Origin: Clostridia bacterium
GTDB taxonomy: Bacteria > Bacillota > Clostridia > Oscillospirales > CAG-272
Length of the DNA: 15,591 bases
Direction: 5' to 3'
NCBI GenBank assembly: GCA_029010655.1
Contig: JAQXKW010000115.1
Location: forward strand, 1-15,591
Part shown: positions 1 to 8,466 of the stretch, in pieces
Numbering within the stretch: the stretch's first letter is position 1
Layout: every line of letters begins with the position of its first letter
Program-made: the position numbers and the translations under genes
Notes under the pieces: generated by a model
Database searches by the model: none
What the model saw: only the letters and a program-made list of their open reading frames with translations
Told to the model about the DNA's origin: nothing

Positions 1-129
1 ATTAAAAGGATTATAGTCAATAAGGTTTCTTCGGATGATTTTCCGGGTACTGCGGATATGAATTCGGACGGGAAAATCAACGCAATGGACGTTTTGCTTT
101 TGAAAAAACTGGTTTTGGGAATATCCTAA
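1..129 (+). CDS. C-terminal end of a dockerin (type I) protein, partial
   Basis: Frame 1 is open from the window edge to TAA at 127-129 and gives 42 residues. The segment TADMNSDGKINAMDVLLLKK has the calcium-binding loop pattern D-x-N-x-D-G-x-I-N-x-x-D followed by a helix, which is the second repeat of a type I dockerin. The preceding IKRIIVNK fits the helix of the first repeat. In cellulosome-forming Clostridia, dockerins dock secreted enzymes to scaffoldin cohesins, so the missing upstream part is probably a secreted glycoside hydrolase or other fibre-degrading enzyme; that is inference. The dockerin is at the extreme C-terminus, as is usual. A terminator follows directly. Confidence 0.85.
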   Translation: MKRIIVNKVSSDDFPGTADMNSDGKINAMDVLLLKKLVLGIS

Positions 130-134
130 TAAAA

Positions 135-156
135 GGGCGGCGGTGCCGCCCTTTTT
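135..156 (+). terminator. Intrinsic terminator of the dockerin gene
   Basis: A GC-only stem GGGCGGC (135-141) pairs with GCCGCCC (145-151) over a 3-nt loop and is followed by TTTTT at 152-156. It begins six bases after the dockerin stop codon. Confidence 0.9.
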
Positions 157-200
157 CACGGTGAAGAAAAGTTTAGCCGACTCCTCAAATACTTTCTCTT

Positions 201-275
201 ATTAAAGTTTTTTGGGGTTCTTAGTACCTTTTTTCCTAAAAAAGGTACTAAGCGGAGTGAGAGGCGGAGCCTCAC
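201..275. repeat. Hairpin-rich intergenic repeat-like block
   Basis: A perfect 15-bp inverted repeat, CTTAGTACCTTTTTT (220-234) and its complement (238-252), flanks a 3-nt loop. It is followed at once by a second hairpin, GAGGC-GGA-GCCTC (261-273). A TTTTTTGGGG-type lead-in (208-217) precedes them. From memory, similar lead-in plus long-hairpin blocks recur between genes in Ruminococcaceae genomes, but copy number cannot be judged from this window. There is no credible coding sequence in 157-386. Confidence 0.55.
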
Positions 276-300
276 ATGCCGCTTTGTCTCAAAAAAGCAA

Positions 301-336
301 AAAACCTCGGGCGCGCAGATGCGTGCCCGAGGTTTT
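301..336 (-). terminator. Strong bidirectional terminator ending the ABC/DUF5696 operon
   Basis: A 16-bp stem (301-316 with 321-336, one G-T pair) closes on the tetraloop AGAT. The outer arm is AAAACCTCGGGC and it is bordered by an A-run on the left and a T-run on the right, so it can terminate transcription from both sides. For the minus-strand operon it lies about 50 nt past the last stop codon (387). It would also stop any read-through from the dockerin gene. Confidence 0.85.
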
Positions 337-350
337 TATTATCTTTCGGA

Positions 351-364
351 GCGAAGCGCTTCGC
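351..364. repeat. 14-bp perfect palindrome
   Basis: GCGAAGCGCTTCGC reads the same on both strands and lies between the operon's last stop codon and its terminator. It could add a small hairpin to the 3' end of the operon mRNA. No regulator is recognised for it. Confidence 0.4.
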
Positions 365-386
365 CGGGGGTGTCCGGAAAAGCCGC

Positions 387-1445
387 TTAACCGGTAATAC
401 CGGAGCGCTCGATACCCTGGATAATATACTTCTGTCCTATACAGTACAGTATCAGCAGAGGAAGCAGTATGAGAATACCGCAGGTATTGATTATGGCAGT
501 ATTATACATGGTGCTTGCCGCAGATGTATTAAGCGCCAGCGACGTGGGGATACTTACGATGTCCGGCATAAGTGTGGGTCCCGAGGTAGTGAAGAACGTA
601 TTCGTATAGAAATTATCCGTCCACTGCCATGAGAAGGCAAACATAAATACCGTAATCATCATGGGTATTGCGTTGGGCAGAACGATTTGCACAAAGGTTC
701 TGAACACGCCTGCGCCGTCCACTGCCGCAGACTCCTCCAGCTCGTCGGGAATTCCCGAGAAGAACTGACGGAGCATAAAGATATAAAGTCCGTTCTTAAA
801 CGCCAGCGCCGTTGCGGACAAAATCCACAGAGGCCAATAGGTGTTTACAAGGTTCAGCGAGGTGTCCTCAACCAGACTTATCCAGTCCACGACGCCGCCG
901 CCCAAAAGGTTCATAATGCCCAGAATATCAAAGTATCTGAACTCCATAAACATGGACAGCTGGAGAGTGGAGTGAGGAACTATCATGGTGAACACTACCA
1001 GCAAAAACAGGAACTTATTGAACTTGAACTTAAACTTCGCAAAGCCGTATCCTACCAGACTGCACACAAACGTCTGAATAAGGGCGCAACTTCCTGACAG
1101 GATAAACGTATTGAGAAGCGCTTTCAGATACCCGTTCTCGGTTATAATCGCCGCATAGGTGCCCAGGGTGGGGTATCTGGGAATAAGTCTTACCGTTACG
1201 TCGATAAAGTCCTCGGGACTCATAAAGGACGATGCAATTTTTGAATAGAAGGGGAACAGGATTACGTAGGAAACGCCGATAAGCAACACCAGACGGAATA
1301 TGTACCATACTACTCTTCCCAGGAAGTAGCCGCTGATGTATTTGCTTTTCAGCCTTTCGGACAGGGGGGTACGGTCAAATTCCACACGAATTTTGTTCTT
1401 GCTTTCCTTTTTTACCTTTGTAACAGTTACATTTTCGTTAGCCAT
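387..1445 (-). CDS. Carbohydrate ABC transporter permease, MalG type (second pair)
   Basis: This is a 352-aa inner-membrane subunit of a CUT1-family sugar importer. It has a charged cytoplasmic N-terminus of about 45 residues, longer than usual, then about six hydrophobic segments beginning with VVWYIFRLVLLIGVSYVILF. The cytoplasmic EAA loop that touches the ATPase is clear at about residues 236-262 (ELEESAAVDGAGVFRTF, then VLPNAIP). The start ATG at 1443-1445 has an excellent GGAAGGAGGT site, which abuts the stop codon of the upstream permease gene (gap 18 nt). It is the last gene of the operon and pairs with the MalF-type permease just upstream. The family is certain; the substrate is not visible. 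Confidence 0.93.
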   Translation of the reverse strand: MANENVTVTKVKKESKNKIRVEFDRTPLSERLKSKYISGYFLGRVVWYIFRLVLLIGVSYVILFPFYSKIASSFMSPEDFIDVTVRLIPRYPTLGTYAAIITENGYLKALLNTFILSGSCALIQTFVCSLVGYGFAKFKFKFNKFLFLLVVFTMIVPHSTLQLSMFMEFRYFDILGIMNLLGGGVVDWISLVEDTSLNLVNTYWPLWILSATALAFKNGLYIFMLRQFFSGIPDELEESAAVDGAGVFRTFVQIVLPNAIPMMITVFMFAFSWQWTDNFYTNTFFTTSGPTLMPDIVSIPTSLALNTSAASTMYNTAIINTCGILILLPLLILYCIGQKYIIQGIERSGITG

Positions 1446-1463
1446 TATTTCGTACCTCCTTCC

Positions 1464-2456
1464 TTAGTCCTTCTTCTGATAGAAGACGAAAGCACTTATG
1501 ATGCCCGCCACTATCGCAACGATCAGTATGACGATCAGGAAGTACATCCACGCCATTGCCGAGCTTATTACTTTTGCGTCGCCTGCCTGGTTATACAGCG
1601 TATTAACGTACGACATTACCGCATTGTTCTCCGACGTGAACGAGTCGATTACCGTATACACGGCATTAACCAAAATCATGGGAGAAATCATGGGAAGTGT
1701 TATTTTCCAGAAGGTTTCCCAAGCGGAGGCGCCTTCTATCTGGCAGGATTCGTAAATCGCCGGAGAGATACCCTGAAGTCCCGCAAGGAAAATCAGCATC
1801 TGTACGCCGGAACGGTTTACTATATCGAATATGTTATTTACCGCCGTGGTAACAAATTCCACCAAATCGGAGCCTATTGCCATGGAGGAGAACAGGCTCT
1901 GTAGGTCGGTGGCGGACACAATCTGCGACGCGCCCGACGACGCTGACGCGCCCGTATCTATTCCCTCCGTGGTGGAGCTCATGTAATCATTGAGCACGTT
2001 TGATGCGTCAATGCTTGCGATAAGTCCCGTTGTCAGAAGCACGGGAATAAAGAATATTGCACGGAACGCCGCTCTGCCCACCATCTTCTGATTCAAAAGT
2101 ATGGCGATAAACAGGGAGAACAGGAGTATTGTGGGAATATCCACCAACAGCCCCTCTATTCCCGACAGCAGCGTCTGCACGAAGGTTGCGTCGGCAAGTG
2201 CGGCTTTATAGTTGTTAATTCCTACCCAAACCAGCTCGTAGCCGCCGCCGGTAAGGATATCTATTTCGTTGAAGCTGTACTTCAGCGAGCTGTAAATTAT
2301 GGGAAGATAGATAAGCACAAAGCCGAGAAGGAAGGGCAGAATGAACAGCCAGCCTACCCTTGCTTTTCTTGCCTGAAGGGAGGCGCCTTTTCTGTTTTCC
2401 TTAACTATTCCCAAGTCCTTATCGGACTTTCTGAAAAAGTTTAATCTGAATCTCAT
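1464..2456 (-). CDS. Sugar ABC transporter permease, MalF type (second pair)
   Basis: From ATG 2456 the product is 330 aa. A GTG at 2474 overlapping the previous stop (GTGA) is also in frame, but the ribosome site AAAGGAGGGG (2462-2471) sits correctly for 2456, so I chose that start. There are about six membrane segments, beginning with VGWLFILPFLLGFVLIYLP. The EAA-type loop is degenerate but recognisable at about residues 230-256 (PAIYESCQIEGASAWETFW, ITLPMISP). A Ser/Ala/Thr-rich insert at about residues 150-195 between membrane segments is longer than in classic MalF-like permeases of this size and should face outward. The protein is expected to pair with the following MalG-type subunit. 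Confidence 0.92.
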   Translation of the reverse strand: MRFRLNFFRKSDKDLGIVKENRKGASLQARKARVGWLFILPFLLGFVLIYLPIIYSSLKYSFNEIDILTGGGYELVWVGINNYKAALADATFVQTLLSGIEGLLVDIPTILLFSLFIAILLNQKMVGRAAFRAIFFIPVLLTTGLIASIDASNVLNDYMSSTTEGIDTGASASSGASQIVSATDLQSLFSSMAIGSDLVEFVTTAVNNIFDIVNRSGVQMLIFLAGLQGISPAIYESCQIEGASAWETFWKITLPMISPMILVNAVYTVIDSFTSENNAVMSYVNTLYNQAGDAKVISSAMAWMYFLIVILIVAIVAGIISAFVFYQKKD

Positions 2457-2461
2457 TTCGG

Positions 2462-2471
2462 CCCCTCCTTT
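2462..2471 (-). promoter_or_regulatory. Ribosome binding site that decides the MalF-type start at 2456
   Basis: On the minus strand this reads AAAGGAGGGG and lies 5 nt before ATG 2456. It overlaps the end of the DUF5696-like gene and rules against the GTG at 2474 as the main start, because that GTG has no comparable site. Confidence 0.75.
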
Positions 2472-5413
2472 CACTTATCTACTCTGATGAAGCTCAGCGC
2501 ATCAACAGGATATGTTTCGCCGTCAAAGGTTGCATCAACGGCAAATGAGTTATAGTTGATAATGAAGCTCGTACCGTTTTCATAGCCCACTCTTACTACG
2601 GAGCCCAGCTCTGTGGTCACCTTTGAAGTGCTTGTGCCGGCGGTATTGTTCTTCTTATTGCTTGTGGTGGTGGTAACTTCTCCTGCCTCACCTCTGGATT
2701 TCTCCAGCTCGGCACGCTTTTTAGCTCTTTCCGCCTCTTTTGCGGCTGCTTCTTCCTCCGCCTTCTTCTGAGCCAGCTCCTCGGGAGTGAGCTCCTGCTC
2801 TTCTGCGGTAATTGTTCTCACCGCATCAAGCAGTTCGTGGTCGGTAATCTTCGAGGTCTGCAGATCTCCCAGAGCCTCGTTGACGGTCTGATAGTACTCT
2901 ACCATATCGTTCTTCCAAATGTCGTAGGATACGGAATAGTACTTGTTATACTCGTCGGATTCCTTCAGTGCGCTGGTGTTCTGGTAGCACAGGGTGAAGT
3001 AGAGAGACGCGCCGTTCTCGATATTCTTGAGAATTGCGTACTGCACGTCGCCCTCCATATTTACTGCACCGCCCGTGTAGTTCACGTAGCCGTGAAGCAC
3101 GATTGCAGTAAAGGGAATGGACGCCGCCGCCTTAAGGAAGTTACTGGACTCTGTGGGAATATTGATAATATGGTCAACATAGGGAAGCGTATATGCGTTA
3201 CCGCCGTCAACCATAACGCTGAAGTTTTCGTTAAGTCCTGCAAGAACCTCTGTTGTGAAGCCCTTGGAGTCCTCGCGGTTATAAGGATCGTCCTCGTCAA
3301 AGTCGGAGTTCAGATCCGTACCGAGGGTGGAAACGGAAATACCGGTGAGCCCCTGCTCCTTATAATCGTCAAGCTTTGATGAGAGTCTGTCTGCAAAGTA
3401 TCCGTATCTGGACGGGGAGATTGCCAGCGCAAAGTCAGACTCAAAGCTCTGGATTGCCGCATCGTACAGTCTCTTGGACATGTACTTATCGTTTATTGAT
3501 TTCACAAGGTCACGCTTGAAGTTAATTCCGTCAAACCAGCTGGAGGTCTTCATATACGCTAAGTCAAACTCGGGGAATATTCCGAAGCCGTTTTCCTTTG
3601 CGTATTCAATCAGGTCCTCAAAGCCGGACTCTCCGCCCACCTTGCCTATCCAGTCTATCTTTGTGGGATAGGTGTTGTTAAGACCTCCGTTGTAGAAGCC
3701 GGTCAGTCTGAAATTCATGTTTCCGACGCCTTCTTCGGAAAGCTCATTATAGATGGTCTTTACATCCTCGAAGGTGGTAAGGGGGGTATCCTCGGGAACG
3801 GGGAAGGACAGAACCTTCTGGGTGGTTTCCAGAGAACCGAAGGCTTCGATATACAGAGGAACGTCCTTGTCGGTGTTCTCCGACGTAAGCTTTGTAATGG
3901 CCCCTGTGTTCTCCAGATAATCTCTGTATGCGTTTGCCATTCCCACGTAGGAGCAGTCGTAATCCGAATTCTCATTGAGAAGAATGTATTTAATTCTGTA
4001 TGAGCCGGCATACTTTCTCGCCGTAGTCTTGGTTACGGAGGAGTTTGACGCCACCGAGATGGACGCCGCCAGGTTATATTTATCTGACGGGCGGGGATTG
4101 AACTTGGCATAAATGCTGTTATAGCAATGGAGCTTTCCTCCGTGCTCGCTCATGAGCGTTGCCATGGAGTCGCCCTCGGTGATAATTGCCAGGAATCCTC
4201 TGGGGTCTGTTTCTGCGGTATCCTTATCGGTCTTGTTGGGGTTTCCGGCAGAAGCCGTCTGCACCGTTCTGTTTTCAACCACGCCGAAAACGGGAAGTCT
4301 CATGGTTTCGGAGTGCTGACCGGAAATGGTGTTATAAGCATAGTCGGCGCCGTACATCTGTCCGGCTACGTTATATGTAGCATCCTTAACGTCCTCAAAA
4401 CGGATAAGTGCGCCCGAGCCGTCGGGAATAAAGTTATAGCCTGTGAACTGACTGCTGCCGCATCCCATATAGGGAAGCATGGTAACAGAGGTTAAAGTGT
4501 AGTTTGACTCGTCGAAACGGATACCGTTTGCGGGAAGTCTCGCTTCAAGTCCGTCCTCGCCGATAGTGTACTCTATGGCCATTTTGAAGTTGGCGGGAGC
4601 CTCGTCGGTTACGGTGTAGTCACAGTCTGCGTGGTCCTGGTCCATTTCCTCATAGGTATAGTTGGGGCAGTATGCCTTAACGATCTTTTCCAGAGTCTGG
4701 AGCTCTTTTGTGGAAATATCGGGAGTGCACACGTAAACCGCAAACTGCTTGGTTATGGGGAAGGACGCTTCGATTTTCTTTACGTTCTGCTCCGTCAGAG
4801 ATGTGTCTGACGTATCGTAAAGCTTATAGAAGGAAGTAAGTCTTGTATAGTTTGCTTCGTCGTTAATGTTTTTAAGAATCAGGGTCTCAAAACGGGTCTT
4901 GGAGATCATACGGGGGACAAGTCTTGTTGTTGCAAGCTCGCCTACGGTGTATTCAACTCGGATACCGTTTTTGATGTTCTTTGTAGTGATTTGTCCTCTG
5001 AGAGCCGCTTCCTCGTAGGAATACAGAGTTCCCTCAACGCCGTTTTTCTCATATGTAACGACAAGCTGGGACAAAAGCTTTTTCTTTGTGGCGGTTGAAG
5101 CCCAGTTATAACCTGCCGCCATGTCGTAGGGGTTGGAGAAAAGTATTTCTCCCGTCTTTGTATCAACAAAGGCAATTTCCCCCGTAAACTCTTCAATATA
5201 AAGCTCATAGCCGTTCTGGGCCTTCATAAGGGTCATGTCGGCAAGCTTTTCCTGAGGAGTCGAATACATCTGGGCCATATAGTTTATAATGGGGTCGCCG
5301 TTTTCGTCTACCTTATCTTCGTATGCAGCACCGGTATCTACTGCCGTGAATACCATTGTACCCAACAGCGTTGCAACTACAAGGATAAGAGACATTATTC
5401 TCTTGAATTTCAT
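2471..5413 (-). CDS. Secreted DUF5696-like protein, probable glycoside-hydrolase fold
   Basis: This 980-aa protein has a signal peptide (residues 1 to about 30, MKFKRIMSLILVVATLLGTM) without a lipobox cysteine. Residues about 65-500 are rich in predicted strands, with a FIPDGSGALIRF segment (328-339) that I associate with the DUF5696 family. Residues about 505-850 alternate strands and helices like a TIM barrel, with acid-rich segments such as FPEFDLAYM (613-621) and LGTDLNSDFDEDDPYNRED (697-715). A charged Glu/Ala/Lys stretch and a Thr/Asn linker (868-935) separate this core from a short C-terminal beta piece (NGTSFIINYNSFAV). A sandwich-barrel-sandwich order resembles several glycoside-hydrolase families; this is inference, since the family has no assigned activity that I know of. 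ATG 5413 has an AAAGGAGGAG site. The gene lies 18 nt after the NHL-YIP1 gene. Confidence 0.82.
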   Translation of the reverse strand: MKFKRIMSLILVVATLLGTMVFTAVDTGAAYEDKVDENGDPIINYMAQMYSTPQEKLADMTLMKAQNGYELYIEEFTGEIAFVDTKTGEILFSNPYDMAAGYNWASTATKKKLLSQLVVTYEKNGVEGTLYSYEEAALRGQITTKNIKNGIRVEYTVGELATTRLVPRMISKTRFETLILKNINDEANYTRLTSFYKLYDTSDTSLTEQNVKKIEASFPITKQFAVYVCTPDISTKELQTLEKIVKAYCPNYTYEEMDQDHADCDYTVTDEAPANFKMAIEYTIGEDGLEARLPANGIRFDESNYTLTSVTMLPYMGCGSSQFTGYNFIPDGSGALIRFEDVKDATYNVAGQMYGADYAYNTISGQHSETMRLPVFGVVENRTVQTASAGNPNKTDKDTAETDPRGFLAIITEGDSMATLMSEHGGKLHCYNSIYAKFNPRPSDKYNLAASISVASNSSVTKTTARKYAGSYRIKYILLNENSDYDCSYVGMANAYRDYLENTGAITKLTSENTDKDVPLYIEAFGSLETTQKVLSFPVPEDTPLTTFEDVKTIYNELSEEGVGNMNFRLTGFYNGGLNNTYPTKIDWIGKVGGESGFEDLIEYAKENGFGIFPEFDLAYMKTSSWFDGINFKRDLVKSINDKYMSKRLYDAAIQSFESDFALAISPSRYGYFADRLSSKLDDYKEQGLTGISVSTLGTDLNSDFDEDDPYNREDSKGFTTEVLAGLNENFSVMVDGGNAYTLPYVDHIINIPTESSNFLKAAASIPFTAIVLHGYVNYTGGAVNMEGDVQYAILKNIENGASLYFTLCYQNTSALKESDEYNKYYSVSYDIWKNDMVEYYQTVNEALGDLQTSKITDHELLDAVRTITAEEQELTPEELAQKKAEEEAAAKEAERAKKRAELEKSRGEAGEVTTTTSNKKNNTAGTSTSKVTTELGSVVRVGYENGTSFIINYNSFAVDATFDGETYPVDALSFIRVDK

Positions 5414-5431
5414 ATTACTGTCTCCTCCTTT

Positions 5432-7570
5432 TTAGACTCGGTACTGGATCTCGTCCACAATATCGTAAACGAATTTGACCACATATGCGGTAAGCGTTGA
5501 GAACAGCATTGCGATAAGCATTATAAATGCCATTCCCACAATCGTTCCAAGGGCGGTAAGAAAGGCTCTGCCGAAGGAATAGCCATGGGTTGTCATCATA
5601 CCAAGGAACATGAGAATTCCCATCCAGATAACTGCCAGGGTGATAATAAGGCTTATTATTTCCGCCTCGTCCTGCACAAAGAAATTGGAAAGGATTGTTG
5701 CGGGAATTACAAGCAGGGGTATGGGGGTAAGTGCATAGCAGCTTGCCACGAACACGTCCTTTAGGCTGCCCTCGCCGTCAAACAGTGTTGTAAGACACCA
5801 GTTTGCGATAACCCAGAGCATCAGGGGAACGACCACTGACACAAGGGTCATAAAAACGTTTGCCTCAACATCGTCGCCTCCGAAGATATATCCGGAGCCT
5901 ATGGTGTTATACAGCATTGTAAGGACTGTTGCCACCAGGATAATATATGCGCTTCGTGCGCTTCCCCGCTTTTCGTGCTTCAAATCCCAGAAGCCGTCAA
6001 ACGGGTGGAAGATTACATAGAACGCATACATTAGCTCTTCTTTAATATTCTTCTGTCCCACCTTCAGGGCAACCTGCTTATTCTTCTTGCCCGCATAGGC
6101 GAAGAACTTGGCAACAAGGATTAAGAGCACCACAACCACTACGGGTACTACGATAAAGTACTTGGAAAGCCACTGCTTTCTTACTTCCTTATAGGAATCG
6201 GAATAGCCGGATTTATCGTATGCGGCCTTATAGTACTCCATAGCTCCGTCGTAGTCGCCGTCACGGTATTTTGCCGAAGCGATACCGATATAGGCTACGT
6301 CGAAGTTATTGTTACGCTTCAGAATTTCCGTCCAGTCGGACACCTCTGCGTCATACTTTCTGTTGTTCTGGTTTTCCAGAGCCTGCAGAAGAATGTCGCC
6401 GTACTCGGTACGTCTGTAAACGGTGAAGGAGCAGTTGTCCTTATCAAGCAGCAGCAGGTTATTGTCCTGATATGCCACCGCTTTAATATTGGAAATAGAG
6501 CCTATCTGGTTGCCGGAATCTCCGAATGCGAAGAGAAGATTTCCCTGAGCGTCGTAGGTGAACACCTTGGAACGCTTCTGGTCGATAATGGACCATGTTC
6601 CCTGGGGACCTACCGCCGCGTCAACTATGGTTGACGCGCCCTTTATAGTGCTTGTTTCAAGGTTTGAAACCTTTACCTCACCGGAGGGCGGATAGAAGCC
6701 GTTTCTGTTCATAACGTCCGTACCGGAGGCATTCAGCTTCTTTACGGGAGCGTAAGTTCCGCTCTTGTCCTTACTGTTTATTGCGCTCTGCTGAGCGTCC
6801 TCGTCAATAGAGGAGGTGGTTACGTAAACAAAGTTATTGCTGTCAATGGTGATGTTATTAAACTCCGTGGAGAGGAATTCCTCTCTGTTTTCATCGTTGG
6901 GGTTTATTTTTCTCCACAAAGCGTCCCATGCGGACATGGACACCTTCTGCGCGCCTATATATCCGTAGAACGCTCCCGTATCGCCCATAACGATAATTCC
7001 GTCGTAGGTGGTGGAGGAAACGATGAACAGTCTGCCGTAGGAGTCCACCGCAACAGCTACGGGTTTATAGATAGAATCGGACTTGAACAGAGCGCTTTCC
7101 GGCTGACCTACGGTTTTAATGAAATTGCCCTTCAGGTCAAAAATGACAATTCTGTTATTGTCCGTATCGCAGGCGTATATATACTTATCGGAAATATACA
7201 TGCCGGATACGCCGTTAAAGCTGTCCGGAACGCCGTGCTCGTTTGTAAAATCGCTTATCTTGAAGCTGTATTTATAATACTTATCAAGAACATAAATACA
7301 GTTTTCAGCCGCGTCCGAAATATACACCTTTCCGTCTGCGCCTACTGCAAGATCTCTGGGGTCGGTAATATTTGCGTACGCTCCGTACACATCGGGACCG
7401 ATATACTTGGTGTTGACCACCACATCGGGAACATATGCGTCGGGAGAAGTGAGCACAAAGCCCGTTGACGAATATGTATATGTGGTATAGGGTGCCGCCG
7501 CGCTGACCGCAGGCGCCAGAAGCATGACCAATGTCAAGGTGACAAGGAGTATTTTAGTTATTTTCTTCAT
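5432..7570 (-). CDS. NHL-propeller / TPR-like / YIP1 membrane fusion protein
   Basis: This 712-aa protein starts with a signal peptide (1 to about 25, cleaved near VSAAA). Residues about 60-395 hold NHL-like beta-propeller repeats, for example DPRDLAVGADGKVYISDAAE and KPVAVAVDSYGRLFIVSS. Residues 424-465 look like a TPR hairpin (YIGIASAKYRDGDYDGAMEY). A single membrane helix at 470-493 leads into a basic cytoplasmic stretch with HPFDGFWDLKHEKRGS (522-537), a pattern typical of bacterial YIP1 proteins. About five membrane helices of a YIP1 domain follow (540-695). The predicted layout is an extracellular propeller joined to a multi-pass membrane module. Its role is unknown; scaffold or sensor for the neighbouring importer is inference. 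The AGGGGTG site before ATG 7570 overlaps the previous stop codon. Confidence 0.85.
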   Translation of the reverse strand: MKKITKILLVTLTLVMLLAPAVSAAAPYTTYTYSSTGFVLTSPDAYVPDVVVNTKYIGPDVYGAYANITDPRDLAVGADGKVYISDAAENCIYVLDKYYKYSFKISDFTNEHGVPDSFNGVSGMYISDKYIYACDTDNNRIVIFDLKGNFIKTVGQPESALFKSDSIYKPVAVAVDSYGRLFIVSSTTYDGIIVMGDTGAFYGYIGAQKVSMSAWDALWRKINPNDENREEFLSTEFNNITIDSNNFVYVTTSSIDEDAQQSAINSKDKSGTYAPVKKLNASGTDVMNRNGFYPPSGEVKVSNLETSTIKGASTIVDAAVGPQGTWSIIDQKRSKVFTYDAQGNLLFAFGDSGNQIGSISNIKAVAYQDNNLLLLDKDNCSFTVYRRTEYGDILLQALENQNNRKYDAEVSDWTEILKRNNNFDVAYIGIASAKYRDGDYDGAMEYYKAAYDKSGYSDSYKEVRKQWLSKYFIVVPVVVVVLLILVAKFFAYAGKKNKQVALKVGQKNIKEELMYAFYVIFHPFDGFWDLKHEKRGSARSAYIILVATVLTMLYNTIGSGYIFGGDDVEANVFMTLVSVVVPLMLWVIANWCLTTLFDGEGSLKDVFVASCYALTPIPLLVIPATILSNFFVQDEAEIISLIITLAVIWMGILMFLGMMTTHGYSFGRAFLTALGTIVGMAFIMLIAMLFSTLTAYVVKFVYDIVDEIQYRV

Positions 7571-7581
7571 TTTTTCACCCC

Positions 7582-8466
7582 TTAGTCTTTCATACCGCTG
7601 GAGCCCATTGTTTCAATAATCTTACTCTGTGAGATTATGAATACGATAATAGGCACAGCCATCATTATAACGCCGGAAGCCGCCGAAGCGCCGGAACGGG
7701 CGATACCTGCGGTAAGAATCTGCGTCATAGCGTAGTTCAGTGTTTTCAGCTCCTCGCTGTGGATAAACAGGGAAGCTCCGGAAGCCCAAAGCCCTTGGAA
7801 GGAATAGATAATAACCGTGAGCCATGCGGGCTTTACCATGGGCATGGCGATTGTCAGGAAGGTTCTGAATTCGCTTGCGCCGTCAAGTCTTGCGCTCTCC
7901 AGCACGGACGTATTGACGTTAGTATCCATGAACTGCTTCATCAGATACAGTCCCAGGGTAGACGCCCATGCGGGAACTATAATCGCCAGCAAATTGTCCA
8001 TCCACCCAATCTTTGAGATAATAATGAATGTAATTACGGAACCGACTGTTGCGGAGATCATAAGGGACTTCTGCACAAGCTGGAAGAAAAATCCGTGTCC
8101 GGGGAAGGGAATCTTCGACAGAGCATATGCGCAGAGACATGAGAGCACAAGGTTTCCGAAGGTACCTGCCGCCGTTATAAACACAGTATTGAATATGTAC
8201 CTTGAGAAGGGAACCCACGACTCGCTCATGAGCTTAAACAAGTCGGCGTAGTTATCCCACGTGGGGTTTATTACATAAAACTTGGGAGGGAAGTAGAACA
8301 GCTCGTCAAGGGGCTTAAAGGACTGAATTACCGTATAGTAAAGGGGCAGGAACATGATCACGCCCAGTATGATGAGGAAGAAGGAAATCCATGCATCTCC
8401 TCCGGCTGACCTGTTCAGCACAACAGAATGGCGTCTGGTTCTGAGTTTGTTTCTCACGTCACTCAC
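7582..8466 (-). CDS. Carbohydrate ABC transporter permease, MalG type (first pair)
   Basis: This is a 294-aa CUT1-family permease with about six membrane segments, the first being WISFFLIILGVIMFLPLYY. The EAA loop is canonical at about residues 189-213 (LESARLDGASEFRTF, AMPMVKP). Its start overlaps the end of the upstream MalF-type gene by 8 nt, indicating translational coupling. The start is a GTG: either 8464-8466 or a second in-frame GTG at 8455-8457, both near the AAGGTAGG site. I keep the longer form, but the spacing does not settle it. It should form a heterodimeric channel with the preceding permease and take substrate from the large SBP. The NHL-YIP1 gene follows after 11 nt. Confidence 0.93.
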   Translation of the reverse strand: MSDVRNKLRTRRHSVVLNRSAGGDAWISFFLIILGVIMFLPLYYTVIQSFKPLDELFYFPPKFYVINPTWDNYADLFKLMSESWVPFSRYIFNTVFITAAGTFGNLVLSCLCAYALSKIPFPGHGFFFQLVQKSLMISATVGSVITFIIISKIGWMDNLLAIIVPAWASTLGLYLMKQFMDTNVNTSVLESARLDGASEFRTFLTIAMPMVKPAWLTVIIYSFQGLWASGASLFIHSEELKTLNYAMTQILTAGIARSGASAASGVIMMAVPIIVFIISQSKIIETMGSSGMKD

